Positions 62,994-64,000 of a stretch of DNA of 64,000 nucleotides are shown here, one piece after another. The notes below the pieces were generated by a model. That model searched no databases. It saw nothing but the letters and a program-made list of their open reading frames with translations, and was not told the origin of the DNA. Where the stretch lies: positions 2,046,001-2,110,000 of the forward strand of contig NZ_AP025487.1 in NCBI RefSeq assembly GCF_024347475.1. The letters run 5' to 3'. The translations under genes were made by a program, and so were the position numbers. Numbering within the stretch: position 1 is the first letter of the stretch; each line of letters begins with the position of its first letter. The DNA is from Vibrio fortis. Its GTDB lineage: Bacteria > Pseudomonadota > Gammaproteobacteria > Enterobacterales > Vibrionaceae.

Positions 62994-64000
62994 CTAACGA
63001 TCGTAATGAGGCAGTTTCTCTAACATCTTAGCCTCTTGATATTTTAGTAACTCAAAGTCAGTGCCGATATATGACTTCATTAGGTCAAAATTCTTGCCGA
63101 GCAGTTCACTATCTAGATTAGCCTGTAAGAAATTAGCGTCGAATAGACGTGATACTTCTTTTGCCTCAGCATAGAACGTTGGAATCCAACTGACAGGGTA
63201 GTTAATTACATCAATAGCATCTTGAGTAAATGATCCTGTACTTGTCACAACACATACATCACTGTGGAATGCTGTCTTACAACCCGTTGCTGCAATCTCT
63301 TCATCTGAGTTACCTTTTAGTTGACCACTGGCCACTAAACTATCAATCAAGGTATGCAGGGAAGTCGCCAGCTCAGAACCAGGAATCTCTCCAGAGTTAA
63401 GCTTATCGAAAATTGCCTCAGAGCCCGTCATTAATGCATGACCACCTGGGTGACGCAACTTCTGACCTCCGAAGTTATCTTGTTGTAAATAACTACCGAA
63501 GTTTTTTGCACTTTCAATGGCAGTATCCCACTGCTCTTGATAAGAGTTTACAAATTCATTCACGCCATCTAAAGACGGTTGTGTTTTCAAGAACTCTTCT
63601 GTTTGGAATACTGCTGAGCTTTTAGCCTGAGTGATCATGTCACGAGCAATGGAATGTTGAACACCTGCCGAATACTGACGGCCATCCAATTCCAAAGTCA
63701 CATGGTCTGTACGCGCAGTTTCGCCGGTTGTATCAAATACCGATATTGAATCAATAAAGTTACGCGCCAAGAACTTCTTCTCTGGGTGAACAGATTCTGC
63801 GTCATATGCTAAAGATTTAAGTGTCGCTTCAACCAAGTTAGTATCTTGAGTACGGTTTGTGTACGTAAACCAACTCATAATGATGTTTTCTGGGTAATTC
63901 AGTCGACGAATCTTCTGTGCAGTATAATCCGGTGCGTACGCCACTTGAGAGACTACTTCAGCACCACTTTCGTCAATAAACTGGTAGCCTGAATATTCCG
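62994..64000 (-). CDS. Unidentified protein, N-terminus outside the window
   Basis: The frame is open from the window edge to the stop at 62994 (335 codons visible), and codons upstream of the GTG at 63944 (reading ...EYSGYQFIDESGAEVVSQ) look coding, so the start lies beyond 64000. No signal peptide, transmembrane segment or catalytic motif is visible. A Cys pair occurs in TGCKTAFHSDVCVVTS. The acidic, Asn/Gln/Ser-rich composition is compatible with a soluble or cell-surface protein, but I do not recognise the family. Confidence 0.7.
   Translation of the reverse strand, partial: EYSGYQFIDESGAEVVSQVAYAPDYTAQKIRRLNYPENIIMSWFTYTNRTQDTNLVEATLKSLAYDAESVHPEKKFLARNFIDSISVFDTTGETARTDHVTLELDGRQYSAGVQHSIARDMITQAKSSAVFQTEEFLKTQPSLDGVNEFVNSYQEQWDTAIESAKNFGSYLQQDNFGGQKLRHPGGHALMTGSEAIFDKLNSGEIPGSELATSLHTLIDSLVASGQLKGNSDEEIAATGCKTAFHSDVCVVTSTGSFTQDAIDVINYPVSWIPTFYAEAKEVSRLFDANFLQANLDSELLGKNFDLMKSYIGTDFELLKYQEAKMLEKLPHYDR

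Overview
The window reads as a chromosomal segment of a marine gammaproteobacterium, almost certainly a Vibrio or close relative. The evidence is the his operon with a five-histidine leader peptide, the run nhaC-like transporter / hns / gsk / mnmA-hflD-purB, the divergent bioA / bioBFCD locus and the serS-rarA-lolA-ftsK-lrp-ald block, all with the coding style and protein lengths usual in Vibrionaceae. No rRNA, tRNA, insertion sequence, integrase or CRISPR array was seen.

Layout. 1-6.1 kb: his biosynthesis operon (hisG-D-C-B-H-A, minus strand, hisA cut by the window edge) with a complete attenuation leader. 6.1-8.0 kb: an NhaC-superfamily transporter under a lysine riboswitch. 8.4-14.7 kb: hns, gsk, a small acidic protein, mnmA, hflD and purB. 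14.9-21.5 kb: htpX, a 55-residue protein, and the biotin genes around a BirA-type operator. 21.5-30.6 kb: ybiI-like, serS, rarA, lolA, ftsK, lrp, ald. 30.7-34.1 kb: a methyltransferase, cysB and a membrane-anchored coiled-coil protein.

34.3-62.0 kb is the accessory heart: a two-part polysaccharide utilisation locus for a sulfated, uronate-containing glycan. It encodes an outer-membrane porin-like barrel, a passenger-less autotransporter barrel, a large lipoprotein with repeated cysteine motifs, two paralogous beta-helix proteins (candidate lyases), a Tat-exported and a cytoplasmic formylglycine-type sulfatase, an anaerobic-type sulfatase maturase with two DUF202 membrane proteins, a TauE/SafE-type anion exporter, a sodium:solute symporter and a GH88 unsaturated uronyl hydrolase. 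A complete route from unsaturated uronate to pyruvate and glyceraldehyde-3-phosphate follows: KduI and, in addition, the unrelated isomerase DhuI; a KduD/DhuD reductase; KdgK; and Eda. A LacI-type and an AraC-type regulator lie inside the locus. A 17-base sequence containing the LacI-type palindrome GAAACGTTTC occurs in both main divergent promoter regions, each time near a CRP-like site. A CBS/DUF294 protein and a DnaQ-like exonuclease sit between the two halves.

Inferred flow: beta-helix enzymes cleave the glycan at the surface and in the periplasm; the exported sulfatase desulfates; oligosaccharides enter by the porin and the sodium symporter; the cytoplasmic sulfatase and GH88 finish depolymerisation; the unsaturated uronate goes through KduI/DhuI, KduD, KdgK and Eda; inorganic sulfate may leave by the TauE-like protein. 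No hexosamine or rhamnose genes are present, so the glycan (glycosaminoglycan, ulvan-like or other) cannot be named from this window. 62.1-64 kb returns to ordinary genes: miaE and an unidentified partial gene.
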